Shown here piece after piece: positions 7,081 to 14,595 of a stretch of 34,905 bases of DNA (positions are counted from its first letter, which is position 1; every line of letters starts with the position of its first letter). The DNA is from an uncultured Eubacteriales bacterium (GTDB lineage: Bacteria; Bacillota; Clostridia; Oscillospirales; Acutalibacteraceae), in NCBI GenBank assembly GCA_934675165.1, contig CAKUPP010000010.1:1-34905 (forward strand), in the 5' to 3' direction. The position numbers and the translations under genes were made by a program. The notes under the pieces are model-generated. The model was given only the letters and a program-made list of their open reading frames with translations. It did not search any database and had not been told where the DNA came from.

Positions 7081-8514
7081 TTAACAAGACTTCTTATTTC
7101 TTAGAGCAATTATTCCCAATGCAGATAACGAAGCAAAACCAATTGCAAGAGCAAATAGTATGGATCTTCCACTGAAGTCACCTGTTTTGGGAGTGGTAGA
7201 TTTTTCGACTGGTTCTTCTTGTGGTATCTCTTCGGGGATTTTTACAATAACGTGACAAATTGCTCTGTACTTTGTATTAGGTATAGTTACAACAATATCA
7301 GTTTCACCGTTATCAACAGCTGTTACAATTCCTTCCTCGTTTACAGTTGCGACACTTAAATTTGTGCTTTCTATTGATGGTGTTACTCCTTCTTCAACAT
7401 CTTCAGGCCATTTTACAATATTAATTTTGAAATTTTCACCTTTTTTTGTCAAAGTTTTTTCGGTTGGATCAATTTTAAACTCGGTTGACAAATTTTCGTA
7501 CACATGTAGATAACCTAAATCTAAATCTGAAACACCGCTAAAAATTGTATAGCCATTTTCTTCCGAGAAAATGTCTCCAGATGGTCTGCGACTTTTAACT
7601 AAATCTTTCAAAGACGTAATAGTTGTATCGGGAGAACCGTCGTCATTTCGGTTTGCAGCTTTACTTATTAATTCTTTTTTTACAAAAAACTTATCTTCAT
7701 TTAGTCCTCCTAGTAATCGATCTCTTTCACCATCAACAAAACCTTCAAAATTTCCGCCATCAAAAATTAATTTATTACATTCTAAAACAGCATAATCATG
7801 TGCGCTTTCTGTTATTTCTTTTCCTACTTCTACTTTACCACTTTTCATTGTTATATTATCTCTGGCACGTAGTCCAAAACCTGAAGTTATTTTTCCTTTG
7901 TATTTATTCATTTCAATTGATATACTTCCATGATCATTGATAATGCCTTCCGCCGTATTTAAGTTACCGGTACCTTTAAAAGTTACATCGATACTATCAT
8001 TTTCAGAACCATCATGCACACTAATGCTGTTTGCACTAGCGCTAGCACTACCAGATTCTTCTTTATTAACAAAAATTGATTTTACATCAACATCGGAATT
8101 AAAATTTAATATAACATTTTTTAATTTATCTGATTGCGCATATATATATACATCTGATTTTTTTAACAAATTTTTTAAATTGTTTTCAACGCCTTTTCGA
8201 AATGTAACTATTGTTGATTTATTGTTTTTATCTGAGAATATAGTGATATTTGCATCACTTTCATCTGGAACTTCAATACTTTTTATTGGGTACGATGGTT
8301 CGCCTTCAGGTGTTTCCTGAAGTTTGTAGTACTTATTTTCATCTAAGCGGATGTATGCTGGAGTTTCAGTTTCACAATCAATTGTCATATAACTTTCGGC
8401 GGTAGGTGTATCATTTTCACCTTCATCACCTTCTGCACTGCAAAATGGAGCTAGCCCCATAAATATGCTGAACAAGATCGCCAAAGAGAAAATACACGCT
8501 GAAATTTTTTTCAT
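7081..8514 (-). CDS. sortase-type cell-surface protein with a Big2-like domain
   Basis: A 477-residue exported protein. Residues 1-28 are a signal peptide (charged MKK, long hydrophobic core, FCSAEG cleavage region). The middle is a repetitive, hydrophilic beta-rich region (GNLNTAEGIINDHGSISI and similar), like carbohydrate-dataset or pectin-lyase-like surface proteins, but I cannot assign it. Residues about 365-430 look like a bacterial Ig-like (Big2) domain, with STNLSVATVNEEGIVTAVDNG. The C-terminus carries TPKTGD, a hydrophobic segment and RNKKSC, a cell-wall sorting signal with T in place of the L of LPXTG. A GGAGG (plus 8523-8527) precedes the ATG. It is monocistronic, probably an adhesin or surface-layer component; no sortase is nearby. 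Confidence 0.75.
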   Translation of the reverse strand: MKKISACIFSLAILFSIFMGLAPFCSAEGDEGENDTPTAESYMTIDCETETPAYIRLDENKYYKLQETPEGEPSYPIKSIEVPDESDANITIFSDKNNKSTIVTFRKGVENNLKNLLKKSDVYIYAQSDKLKNVILNFNSDVDVKSIFVNKEESGSASASANSISVHDGSENDSIDVTFKGTGNLNTAEGIINDHGSISIEMNKYKGKITSGFGLRARDNITMKSGKVEVGKEITESAHDYAVLECNKLIFDGGNFEGFVDGERDRLLGGLNEDKFFVKKELISKAANRNDDGSPDTTITSLKDLVKSRRPSGDIFSEENGYTIFSGVSDLDLGYLHVYENLSTEFKIDPTEKTLTKKGENFKINIVKWPEDVEEGVTPSIESTNLSVATVNEEGIVTAVDNGETDIVVTIPNTKYRAICHVIVKIPEEIPQEEPVEKSTTPKTGDFSGRSILFALAIGFASLSALGIIALRNKKSC

Positions 8515-8729
8515 AAATAATTCCTCCTAAAAATATTTTTTGGTTTTGTTATATATTATAACTTTTTCATAAAAACAAACTTATCACATTTCAACAAATT
8601 TTGCAATAGTGCTTTCTGGAAAATTTTTTGTCTTATTTTGAATAATTTTCGTAATTTAAATTGAATTATTATATAATATGTCTTGTTATACACTTTTTGG
8701 TTGTAATTGTTTTTGAAAAATTGTCAATA

Positions 8730-8771
8730 GATGTATAAAAAAGTTGCATTCCAAAAATAGGAATGCAACTT
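8730..8771 (-). terminator. intrinsic terminator of hsp20
   Basis: A perfect 12-bp stem (8741-8752 pairing with 8760-8771) around a 7-base loop, followed on the minus strand by TTTTTT. It starts 15 bases after the hsp20 stop codon. It is a textbook Rho-independent terminator. Confidence 0.9.
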
Positions 8772-8785
8772 CAATGCAACGATTT

Positions 8786-9226
8786 TTAGCCTTCGATGTT
8801 TATAAATTTTTTAGTTTCAAGTTTTTTATCTTCATTTTTAGGGAAGTTCAGAGTTAAAGTACCGTTTTCGAATCTAGCCTTAATATCTTCGTCTGTTAGA
8901 TTTTCTCCTACAAAAAAGCTTCGAGTATATTGCCCACTGTATCTTTCTCGGCGCAAATAATTTGTGTGACCATCATCACTTTTTTCTTCTTTGCTGCTGT
9001 TTCCTGAAGCTGTAATGGTTAAATATCCATCTTCAAGCTCGATTTTTATATCGTCTTTTTTGGTACCGGGAAGATCCATAATTAATTCCAAACCATCTTC
9101 TTTTTCAATGACGTCAGTGGACATAAAATTTTTAATTTCTGGGCGAAAATCCATGCTTTTAAATAAATTTTCCAATGGGCTTTTGAAATCGTCAAATAAG
9201 TCCCTTCCATATGGTATTATACTCAT
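8786..9226 (-). CDS. hsp20: small heat shock protein, Hsp20/alpha-crystallin family
   Basis: ATP-independent holdase that binds unfolding proteins in the cytoplasm. It has 146 residues. A variable N-terminus (FDDFKSPLENLFKSMDFRP) is followed by the alpha-crystallin domain at about residues 35-140, with the family patterns DLPGTKKDDIKIELEDGYLTI, YLRRERYSGQYTRSF and the late ARFENGTLTLNFPK. The short C-terminal tail has KKFINIEG. The ATG is preceded by GGAGG about ten bases upstream. It is transcribed alone from a strong promoter overlapped by a CIRCE operator and ends at a strong terminator. Confidence 0.95.
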   Translation of the reverse strand: MSIIPYGRDLFDDFKSPLENLFKSMDFRPEIKNFMSTDVIEKEDGLELIMDLPGTKKDDIKIELEDGYLTITASGNSSKEEKSDDGHTNYLRRERYSGQYTRSFFVGENLTDEDIKARFENGTLTLNFPKNEDKKLETKKFINIEG

Positions 9227-9253
9227 AAATATTCAACCTCCTAATAATATTTA

Positions 9254-9270
9254 TAGACATTTTGTGTCTA
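9254..9270 (-). promoter_or_regulatory. 5'-end hairpin of the hsp20 mRNA
   Basis: TAGACA and TGTCTA form a 6-bp stem with a 5-base loop. From the -10 at 9278-9283 the transcript should start near 9271, so the hairpin would sit at the very 5' end, where such stems can protect an mRNA from 5'-end-dependent decay. Confidence 0.4.
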
Positions 9271-9277
9271 TGCACAT

Positions 9278-9306
9278 ATTGTAGCACGATAATTTGGCAC
9301 TGTCAA
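9278..9306 (-). promoter_or_regulatory. sigma-A promoter of hsp20
   Basis: On the minus strand TTGACA (9306-9301), a 17-base spacer and TACAAT (9283-9278). The -35 lies inside the CIRCE operator. Confidence 0.85.
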
Positions 9307-9320
9307 CACCCGAGTGCTAA
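9294..9320. promoter_or_regulatory. CIRCE operator (HrcA binding site)
   Basis: TTGGCACTG, nine bases, GAGTGCTAA: the CIRCE consensus (TTAGCACTC-N9-GAGTGCTAA) with two changes in the left arm and a perfect right arm. It overlaps the -35 of the hsp20 promoter, so HrcA should repress this gene until heat stress. Confidence 0.88.
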
Positions 9321-9414
9321 TTTTTTTAAAAATTTTTTTCATTGTTACATATTTGATAATTACATTAATTGGTGGTAGTATGTATGGGTAATTATTTTTG
9401 AAAGGATGATCTAT

Positions 9415-10113
9415 GTGAATTATTACTATGGATTTGACGAAAGTTATATTATTTATATGATTATCTCTTTGGCAGTTGCATTTTTTGCTAATTTTCAGGT
9501 AAAGCATGCTTTTAAAAAGTATTCTAAAATTCATTCAAAAAGTGGTATTTCTGGAAGTCAATGTGCAGAAATTTTACTTAAACACTGGGGAATCGATTAT
9601 GTTTTTGTCAATCGTACTGGCGGAGAATTTAGTGATTTTTTTGATCCGCGTTCAAATGGTGTGTTTTTGTCTGAGACGGTTTTTTCTCCAGCAACTATTG
9701 CAGCTGTGAGTGTTGCAGCACATGAATGTGGGCATGCAAGACAGCACGACGTTGGTTATTTTCCAATACGTATTAGAGAACTTTTAATACCTGTTACTAG
9801 AATAGGGTCGTCTCTTTCTATGCCTCTTGTGATTATTGGATTAATGCTTCCAACGCAATTTGATTTTTGTTTGACACTTGGAATAATATTTTTTTCTCTT
9901 TCTGTTTTGTTTGAAGTAGTTACTCTTCCTGTAGAATTTAACGCAAGTCGTCGTGCTTTAAAGGCTTTATGCGAAACTAATGTTTTAACAGACGATGAAA
10001 TTAAAGGTGCAAAATCTGTTTTAAGAGCAGCTGCACTTACATATGTTGCGGCAACTTTTAATTCACTTTTATATTTAGCGAGACTCATATTTTTGGCGCG
10101 TAAAAAGGATTGA
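9415..10113 (+). CDS. membrane zinc metallopeptidase, YugP family
   Basis: A 232-residue membrane protein with the zinc protease motif H103-ECG-H107. It has an N-terminal membrane segment (about 8-26), a catalytic stretch containing NGVFLSETVFSP and AAHECGHARQHD, and two or three further hydrophobic segments (about 125-170 and the C-terminus). The N-terminus NYYYGFD matches the usual start of YugP-type proteins. An ATG at 9406 is in frame but overlaps the SD, so I place the start at GTG 9415, with AAAGG at 9401-9405 about nine bases ahead. The substrate is unknown. It is transcribed divergently from hsp20. Confidence 0.88.
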   Translation: MNYYYGFDESYIIYMIISLAVAFFANFQVKHAFKKYSKIHSKSGISGSQCAEILLKHWGIDYVFVNRTGGEFSDFFDPRSNGVFLSETVFSPATIAAVSVAAHECGHARQHDVGYFPIRIRELLIPVTRIGSSLSMPLVIIGLMLPTQFDFCLTLGIIFFSLSVLFEVVTLPVEFNASRRALKALCETNVLTDDEIKGAKSVLRAAALTYVAATFNSLLYLARLIFLARKKD

Positions 10114-10230
10114 ATGCGTTTAATTCGGGAGCAAATACTAAAACTATAAATAAATTCATAAAAATATTGATTTTTTGTGAATTATACACTATTATTTAAA
10201 TATAAATTATAACGCAGAGGAGGAGTATTA

Positions 10231-10812
10231 ATGAACGAAGTCAAAAAAACTATAAAATGGATTAAGTGGGATGTGATAATTACATCAATTTTATCCATTT
10301 TATTAGGAATAGCATTTATTGTGGTACCACAAGATTCAGCTGATGCACTGTGCTTAATTTCAGGGATTGTATTAATTTCCGCTGGAGTTATTGCAATAGC
10401 TTCATTTATTTCTTATGGATATTTTTTTGGTGGGTATTTTTTCGTTTTGGGGATTTCTTTAATTCTTTCTGGGATATTTTGTCTTATTAATCCATGGATG
10501 GTCAAAGGTGTTCTCACGGTGATATTTGGGATTTTTATCATTATTAACGGAAGTTCTTCTATTGCAGATAGTATTGATTGTGCTCGTGCTAAGGTAAGTG
10601 GTTGGCCTTTAATGTTTTTGATGGGTATTTTGACAATTATTTTAGGTTCTGTTGTTATGTTTGGAACCTTTGATACGATTATGATGTTTGCTGGTTTTTC
10701 GTTAATTTTTAATGGTATATGGAATATTGTTCTTACATGTTTATTTAGTGCTAAAATACGGAAAGCAAAAAAGAAGTTACATGAGGATAGTACTACTATT
10801 TATATTGATTAA
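10231..10812 (+). CDS. HdeD-like (DUF308) membrane protein
   Basis: A 193-residue protein with about six membrane helices arranged as internal repeats, each with ISGIVLISAG or GIFIIINGSSSIAD-type Gly/Ile-rich segments, as in the HdeD/DUF308 family. E. coli HdeD is linked to acid resistance at high density; the function in Firmicutes is not established. A short basic C-terminal tail (AKIRKAKKKLHED) lies in the cytoplasm by the positive-inside rule. GAGGAGG precedes the ATG. A strong bidirectional terminator follows. Confidence 0.8.
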   Translation: MNEVKKTIKWIKWDVIITSILSILLGIAFIVVPQDSADALCLISGIVLISAGVIAIASFISYGYFFGGYFFVLGISLILSGIFCLINPWMVKGVLTVIFGIFIIINGSSSIADSIDCARAKVSGWPLMFLMGILTIILGSVVMFGTFDTIMMFAGFSLIFNGIWNIVLTCLFSAKIRKAKKKLHEDSTTIYID

Positions 10813-10865
10813 ATGGTGTTTATTATATGTGCTGCGTAACTGAAAAGCTTTTTGTTTTGCATAAC

Positions 10866-10912
10866 AAAAACCTGCTATTGTAGAAGTTTTAATTCTAAAA
10901 TAGCAGGTTTTT
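10866..10912. terminator. bidirectional terminator between convergent genes
   Basis: A 14-bp perfect stem (10866-10879 with 10899-10912) whose loop adds a TAGAA/TTCTA inner stem. It has A-runs on the left and T-runs on the right, so it works on both strands: for the HdeD-like gene on plus and the peptide gene at 10928-11347 on minus. Confidence 0.9.
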
Positions 10913-10927
10913 TAATGTAAAGGTATA

Positions 10928-11347
10928 TTAAAAAAGATCGTCTATATCTATGGGAGCATCTGGATCGATAGGTTTTGGAGGATTTTTTTTTGTTACAGAG
11001 TCAACGATTTTTGTGACAGTGTTTTTAATGTCTTTAATATACGTTCCCATGTTACATCCCAATTTATATCCATGTTGCATTCCTTCATCAAAACTTTCGA
11101 TGTAATCAATTACGGATTTTCCTCCTGAAATTTTTTTAAAATCTTCGTCGGTAAGATTGTTATCAAGCGTTTTGGCAATGTTTATCATAAATTCTTCAAA
11201 TTCTTCAAAAGAATACCCGTCTACGATTGAATGACAATATTCATATAATTCTTCCATAGAATTTTTTTTGCTAAATTCATAAGATTTTTCTTTGCTTTGG
11301 TTTAAAATTTTTATTAAATTAATTAAATTGGAATTTGGTTTTTTCAT
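10928..11347 (-). CDS. double-glycine (Nif11-like) leader peptide precursor candidate
   Basis: A 139-residue acidic protein. Residues about 30-76 resemble a Nif11-type leader: a helical, Glu-rich segment (SMEELYEYCHSIVDGYSFEEFEEF) followed by NNLTDEDFKKISGG, the classical end before Gly-Gly cleavage by C39-type peptidase/exporters. The putative 63-residue core after Gly76 contains a glycine-spaced stretch GMQHGYKLGCNMG with a single Cys98, a helix, and an acidic proline-rich tail (PPKPIDPDAPIDIDDLF). AAGAGG lies about eight bases before the ATG. No modification enzyme, immunity protein or exporter is in the window. Alternatives are an unmodified bacteriocin-like peptide or a non-secreted protein that merely resembles the leader. 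Confidence 0.5.
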   Translation of the reverse strand: MKKPNSNLINLIKILNQSKEKSYEFSKKNSMEELYEYCHSIVDGYSFEEFEEFMINIAKTLDNNLTDEDFKKISGGKSVIDYIESFDEGMQHGYKLGCNMGTYIKDIKNTVTKIVDSVTKKNPPKPIDPDAPIDIDDLF

Positions 11348-11572
11348 TTTAAAACGCCTCTTTCTAAGTAAAATAATATTTCGCTTTTATAATAAATAAA
11401 GATTTTTATTTTTATAGTGATATTATCACAAAATATATCTAAAGTCAACGCAAAAATTGTAGTAAATATATTGATCAATAATATTTTTAGTACTTGTTTT
11501 TTCAAAAAAACAGTAAGTATTGTTTATAACATGTCCTTAAAATTACAAATAAAAAATAATATAAGACTTTTC

Positions 11573-11601
11573 TTGCAATTGATATGCATTTTTGGTATGA
11601 T
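11573..11601 (+). promoter_or_regulatory. rpmB promoter
   Basis: TTGCAA (11573-11578), a 17-base spacer, TATGAT (11596-11601). It gives a leader of about 90 bases before rpmB. Confidence 0.6.
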
Positions 11602-11637
11602 ACTATAGTAGGTTAAGAATTTAGGCTTAAAGTTGAG

Positions 11638-11670
11638 TCGGTCTATATTTAATATAGCTGATATTACCGA
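11638..11670 (+). promoter_or_regulatory. stem-loop in the rpmB leader
   Basis: An inner perfect palindrome (CTATATT/AATATAG, 11643-11657) lies inside an outer TCGGT/ACCGA pairing (11638-11642 with 11666-11670), ending about 12 bases before the SD. It could be an r-protein autoregulatory structure, but no known L28 leader motif is recognised. Confidence 0.3.
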
Positions 11671-11698
11671 TATTAATAAAAGAAAAGGAGAATTTGTT

Positions 11699-11881
11699 AT
11701 GGCAAAATGTCAGTTCTGTGGAAAAGCGGTATCATTTGGAATAAAGGTTTCACATTCACATAGGCGTGCTAATAAGATGTGGAAGCCTAATATAAGAAGG
11801 GTTAGAGCGGTTGTCAAGGGAACTCCTGTACGTGTTTATGCGTGTACCAGATGTATTCGCTCGGGTAAAATTTCTAAATAA
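11699..11881 (+). CDS. rpmB: 50S ribosomal protein L28
   Basis: A 60-residue L28, part of the large ribosomal subunit. It starts MAKCQFCGKAVSFG and contains VSHSHRRANKMWKPN and VRAVVKGTPVRVYACTRC. The CQFC and CTRC pairs form the four-cysteine zinc-binding version of the protein. The open frame extends 22 codons upstream to 11633, but the perfect SD AAAAGGAG (11683-11690) and the family's conserved N-terminus fix the start at ATG 11699. The OGG gene begins 13 bases after its stop. Confidence 0.97.
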   Translation: MAKCQFCGKAVSFGIKVSHSHRRANKMWKPNIRRVRAVVKGTPVRVYACTRCIRSGKISK

Positions 11882-11894
11882 TGGTTAATTTTGT

Positions 11895-12725
11895 ATGAAA
11901 GTTTATCAACGTAAAGAAAGAATTTATATCGAAGACGTTTTCAACTTTGACCTTGGTCAAACTTTTGACTGTGGTCAATGTTTTCGTTGGGAAGAGAATA
12001 ATGGTGTATATAGTGCGGTGGCATTTGGAAAATTTATAAAAATAGGCAAGGAAAATAATCGAATATTTTTAGAAAACTCAAGTCTTGAAGATTTTAATAA
12101 TATCTGGAAATTTTATTTTGATCTTGAAACAGATTATAGGTTGATAGGGCAATCACTTTCAAATCTTAATCCCGTACTGAAACGTGCATATGAATTTGGT
12201 TCTGGTATTCGGATTTTAAAGCAAGAGCCGTGGGAAGTTGTTTGTTCGTTTATCATATCTCAAAATAATAATATTCCAAGAATTAAAAAAATCATTTCAC
12301 GTTTTTGTGAGAATTTTGGAGAACCGGTAGGGGATTTGTTTACTTTTCCCAGTGCAGATAGAGTAAGTACCTTAAGCGAAAATGATTTACTTGTTATTAG
12401 AAGTGGTTTTCGTGCAAAGTACATTATTGATGCTGCAAAAAAAGTTTCTTCTGGTGCTATCGATTTTTGTGCTCTTGAAAACATGCCACTTGAAGACGCG
12501 ATAAAATCACTTAAAATAGTAAATGGAATAGGAAATAAAGTAGCAACCTGTGTGTTGCTTTATGCATTGCACAGATTAGATGCATTTCCGATTGACGTTT
12601 GGATGAAGAAGATTATGGATAAAATGTTTTCTGGTGAGAGTCCCAAATTTTTTGGAATATATGCGGGTGTTGCGCAGCAATATCTTTATCATTATTTTCG
12701 TGCAAATTCGAATTTGTTATCATAA
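11895..12725 (+). CDS. ogg: 8-oxoguanine DNA glycosylase/AP lyase, OGG1 type
   Basis: Base-excision repair enzyme that removes 8-oxoguanine and nicks the abasic site. The N-terminal OGG domain (DLGQTFDCGQCFRW, about 19-32) precedes a helix-hairpin-helix GPD domain. The hairpin VNGIGNKVA contains the catalytic Lys215 and AFPIDVW supplies Asp234; their 19-residue spacing equals that of human OGG1 (Lys249/Asp268). IISQNNNIPRIKKII is the conserved helix with the base-recognition Gln/Asn region. The length of 276 aa is typical of the clostridial form. It follows rpmB closely with a weak SD and may be read through from the rpmB promoter. Confidence 0.92.
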   Translation: MKVYQRKERIYIEDVFNFDLGQTFDCGQCFRWEENNGVYSAVAFGKFIKIGKENNRIFLENSSLEDFNNIWKFYFDLETDYRLIGQSLSNLNPVLKRAYEFGSGIRILKQEPWEVVCSFIISQNNNIPRIKKIISRFCENFGEPVGDLFTFPSADRVSTLSENDLLVIRSGFRAKYIIDAAKKVSSGAIDFCALENMPLEDAIKSLKIVNGIGNKVATCVLLYALHRLDAFPIDVWMKKIMDKMFSGESPKFFGIYAGVAQQYLYHYFRANSNLLS

Positions 12726-12854
12726 AAATGTTATAAACTATAGTAAGTTGTCATTAATATGGCAGCTTTAATTTTTTATTTGTAATTATTTGAATAAAAA
12801 CAAAAAAACAATCCACAATTTATACATCATAAAAAATGAAGGAGAATAGCAAAA

Positions 12855-13532
12855 ATGCCAAATGTTAAAACTAAAGCGTTAATTTGTGGATTTATAGTAT
12901 CTGTGATGTGTTCTTTTATAGGTTTTTTTTCAAAATGTGATTCAATAAGTGAAAAAATTTTCAGATTACATATAATTGCAAACTCAAATTCTGATGCTGA
13001 TCAAAATTTAAAATTAAAAGTAAGAGATCGTGTTTTACGTGATTTCGGAAATTTTTTTGCAGAAACGAATAATTTAAATTCTGTAAAAAATTTAACCGAA
13101 GAAAATATTTATAAGATTGAAAGTGTGGTTAAAAATGAGATTGAATCTCACGGATACAGTTATCCTGTTAAAGTAACTGTTACAAAATGCTATTTTAATA
13201 ACAGAAAATACAATCATGTTACGCTTCCTGCAGGAATTTACAATGCTCTGAAAATTACTATAGGAAAAGGAGAAGGTAAAAATTGGTGGTGTGTTATGTT
13301 CCCACCGATGTGTTTGCCTTCTGCATGCGAAGAAAAAGAACTTTCTGAAGTTTTAGATGATTCTGAATTATTTATTACAACAAATGAGTCAAAATATGAG
13401 ATTAAATTTAAAGTACGTGAAATTTTTACAGAAATAAAAGAAAGTGCTGATTCGGCAGTTGAAAAGTTTAAACATTTTCTTTCTTCAAAATCTCTTAATT
13501 ATAATATTGATTTTAAGATGTTTTCACTTTAA
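12855..13532 (+). CDS. spoIIR: stage II sporulation protein R
   Basis: Secreted forespore signal that activates the SpoIIGA protease in the mother cell, leading to processing of pro-sigma-E. The N-terminal hydrophobic segment (about 7-25) is followed by the hallmark FRLHIIANSNSDADQNLKLKVRD (core FRLHIIANSNS) and later by GEGKNWWCVMFPPMC, the conserved Trp/Pro stretch. The length of 225 aa is normal. AAGGAG precedes the ATG. It is expected to be under sigma-F; I could not find a convincing sigma-F promoter in the 129 bases upstream. It shows the organism has, or recently had, a sporulation programme. Confidence 0.95.
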   Translation: MPNVKTKALICGFIVSVMCSFIGFFSKCDSISEKIFRLHIIANSNSDADQNLKLKVRDRVLRDFGNFFAETNNLNSVKNLTEENIYKIESVVKNEIESHGYSYPVKVTVTKCYFNNRKYNHVTLPAGIYNALKITIGKGEGKNWWCVMFPPMCLPSACEEKELSEVLDDSELFITTNESKYEIKFKVREIFTEIKESADSAVEKFKHFLSSKSLNYNIDFKMFSL

Positions 13533-13589
13533 ATGTCACAGTTGTTTAAAATAAAATGTAAATTTATAATTAGTGTGATATAAAAAATA

Positions 13590-13680
13590 GCAAACATACT
13601 AACTTGTGCTATAGCTAAGTTGAAAAATAAAATACACAAGAGAGATGTTTGCCATGAATGTTTTAATATATAAGTTGTAA
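13590..13680 (+). mobile_element. insertion-sequence remnant (left end)
   Basis: TTGTGCTATAGCTAAGTTGA (13604-13623) is copy C of the terminal repeat seen at 58-77 and 228-247. It is followed by an A-rich leader with an SD-like AGAGAG and ATGAATG, then a short frame of eight codons ending in TAA at 13678-13680. This parallels the element start at the left window edge. Flanking GCAAACAT (13590-13597) and ATGTTTGC (13645-13652), with TTGTG/CACAA inside, could form an imperfect long hairpin. No transposase body remains. Confidence 0.4.
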
Positions 13681-13812
13681 AACAATACCTGTGTTAATAC
13701 ATTTAATTATTTTGGATATACCTATAAACTAATCTAATTTAATATTGGGATCATTTTGAAAAACTAATTTCAAGTTCTTAGGTAGAATTACATTTTTAAA
13801 TTAAGCAAATTA

Positions 13813-14595
13813 TTAGTTAAATCTAGATAGTAATTGTTCGATATCATTTGGTGTTGCTGACACGAAATCGAGACCACCTTCTGATTTTCTCCATTCGTAG
13901 TAACCTGGACTAATAACTCTTATAGTATCTCTATCACAACTGTCGACTAAATTATTTTGACGAACATACCACCAAGCGATTACCGTGTCTGGAAATATAT
14001 ACCACATAATTTTTTTGAAATATAATGCTAGTTTATTTCCCAATATAGGAGTCCTGCGTGAATGGTCAACCATTTCTTCTAAGTACTGGAAGTACCAACT
14101 ATCATATCGATCTTCTACTTCAACTTTTTTACGGTCATACTTAGCAGGGTTACTTTTGGTTGCCATATTACTCATTTGTTTTATTTCACATATCATTCTG
14201 AAAAAATCATATTTATTCCTTTGAACATAAAAACAATCTTTTGAACTTTTGCTCAATGGCTGGTGTAGTGCTGTATCACTAAATAGAGGGTCTATTGCTA
14301 GACACAGGGTTGTGTGAATTTTTCTTAAAGATTTCCAGTTTGTATCGGGGATATCGAGGGATTTTATTGTTTCAAAAAATAACCACTCACTAAATTTTTC
14401 GTGAACGTGTAAAAAAACAGTGCTTTCTTTCTCAGAAATAGCTTCATTTTTGCATAACTTGCAAGCAATCGAGTAAAAGTGACTAAATTCTTTGGGAAGT
14501 TCTACAGAAAAACTTGGTAATGATGAAAATAGCATAGTAAATAACAATACTATTATTACAAATATTTTTTTACTACAATTCATAATTTTAACCAC
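13813..14595 (-). CDS. hypothetical secreted protein
   Basis: About 260 residues with a clear signal peptide (MNCSKKIFVIIVLLFTMLFSSLPSFS) and no further membrane anchor that I trust; a hydrophobic patch near LYFKKIMWYIFPDTVIAWWYV could be a buried helix. The mature part is mixed charge with several Cys and Trp residues. I recognise no family. The frame opens with GTG at 14595, while ATG at 14583, four codons later, gives a cleaner signal peptide; GAGG lies 2 and 14 bases upstream respectively, so neither is ideal. It is isolated beside an IS remnant on the opposite strand to all nearby genes, consistent with accessory DNA. Confidence 0.6.
   Translation of the reverse strand: MVKIMNCSKKIFVIIVLLFTMLFSSLPSFSVELPKEFSHFYSIACKLCKNEAISEKESTVFLHVHEKFSEWLFFETIKSLDIPDTNWKSLRKIHTTLCLAIDPLFSDTALHQPLSKSSKDCFYVQRNKYDFFRMICEIKQMSNMATKSNPAKYDRKKVEVEDRYDSWYFQYLEEMVDHSRRTPILGNKLALYFKKIMWYIFPDTVIAWWYVRQNNLVDSCDRDTIRVISPGYYEWRKSEGGLDFVSATPNDIEQLLSRFN

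Larger units (their letters stand above)
11348..11698. other. intergenic region upstream of rpmB
   Basis: It contains the leader of the minus-strand peptide gene and the rpmB promoter and leader. A 63-codon plus-strand frame at 11417-11608 is Ile/Asn/Lys-rich with no SD and looks like chance. Confidence 0.6.

Noticed and set aside
7571..8320. Plus-strand frames opposite the surface protein gene
   Set aside because: Ser/Phe/Leu-rich shadows of the minus-strand gene that has a signal peptide, SD and sorting signal.
11417..11608. 63-codon plus-strand frame upstream of rpmB
   Set aside because: No SD, Ile/Asn/Lys-rich composition, no family resemblance, and it overlaps the rpmB promoter.
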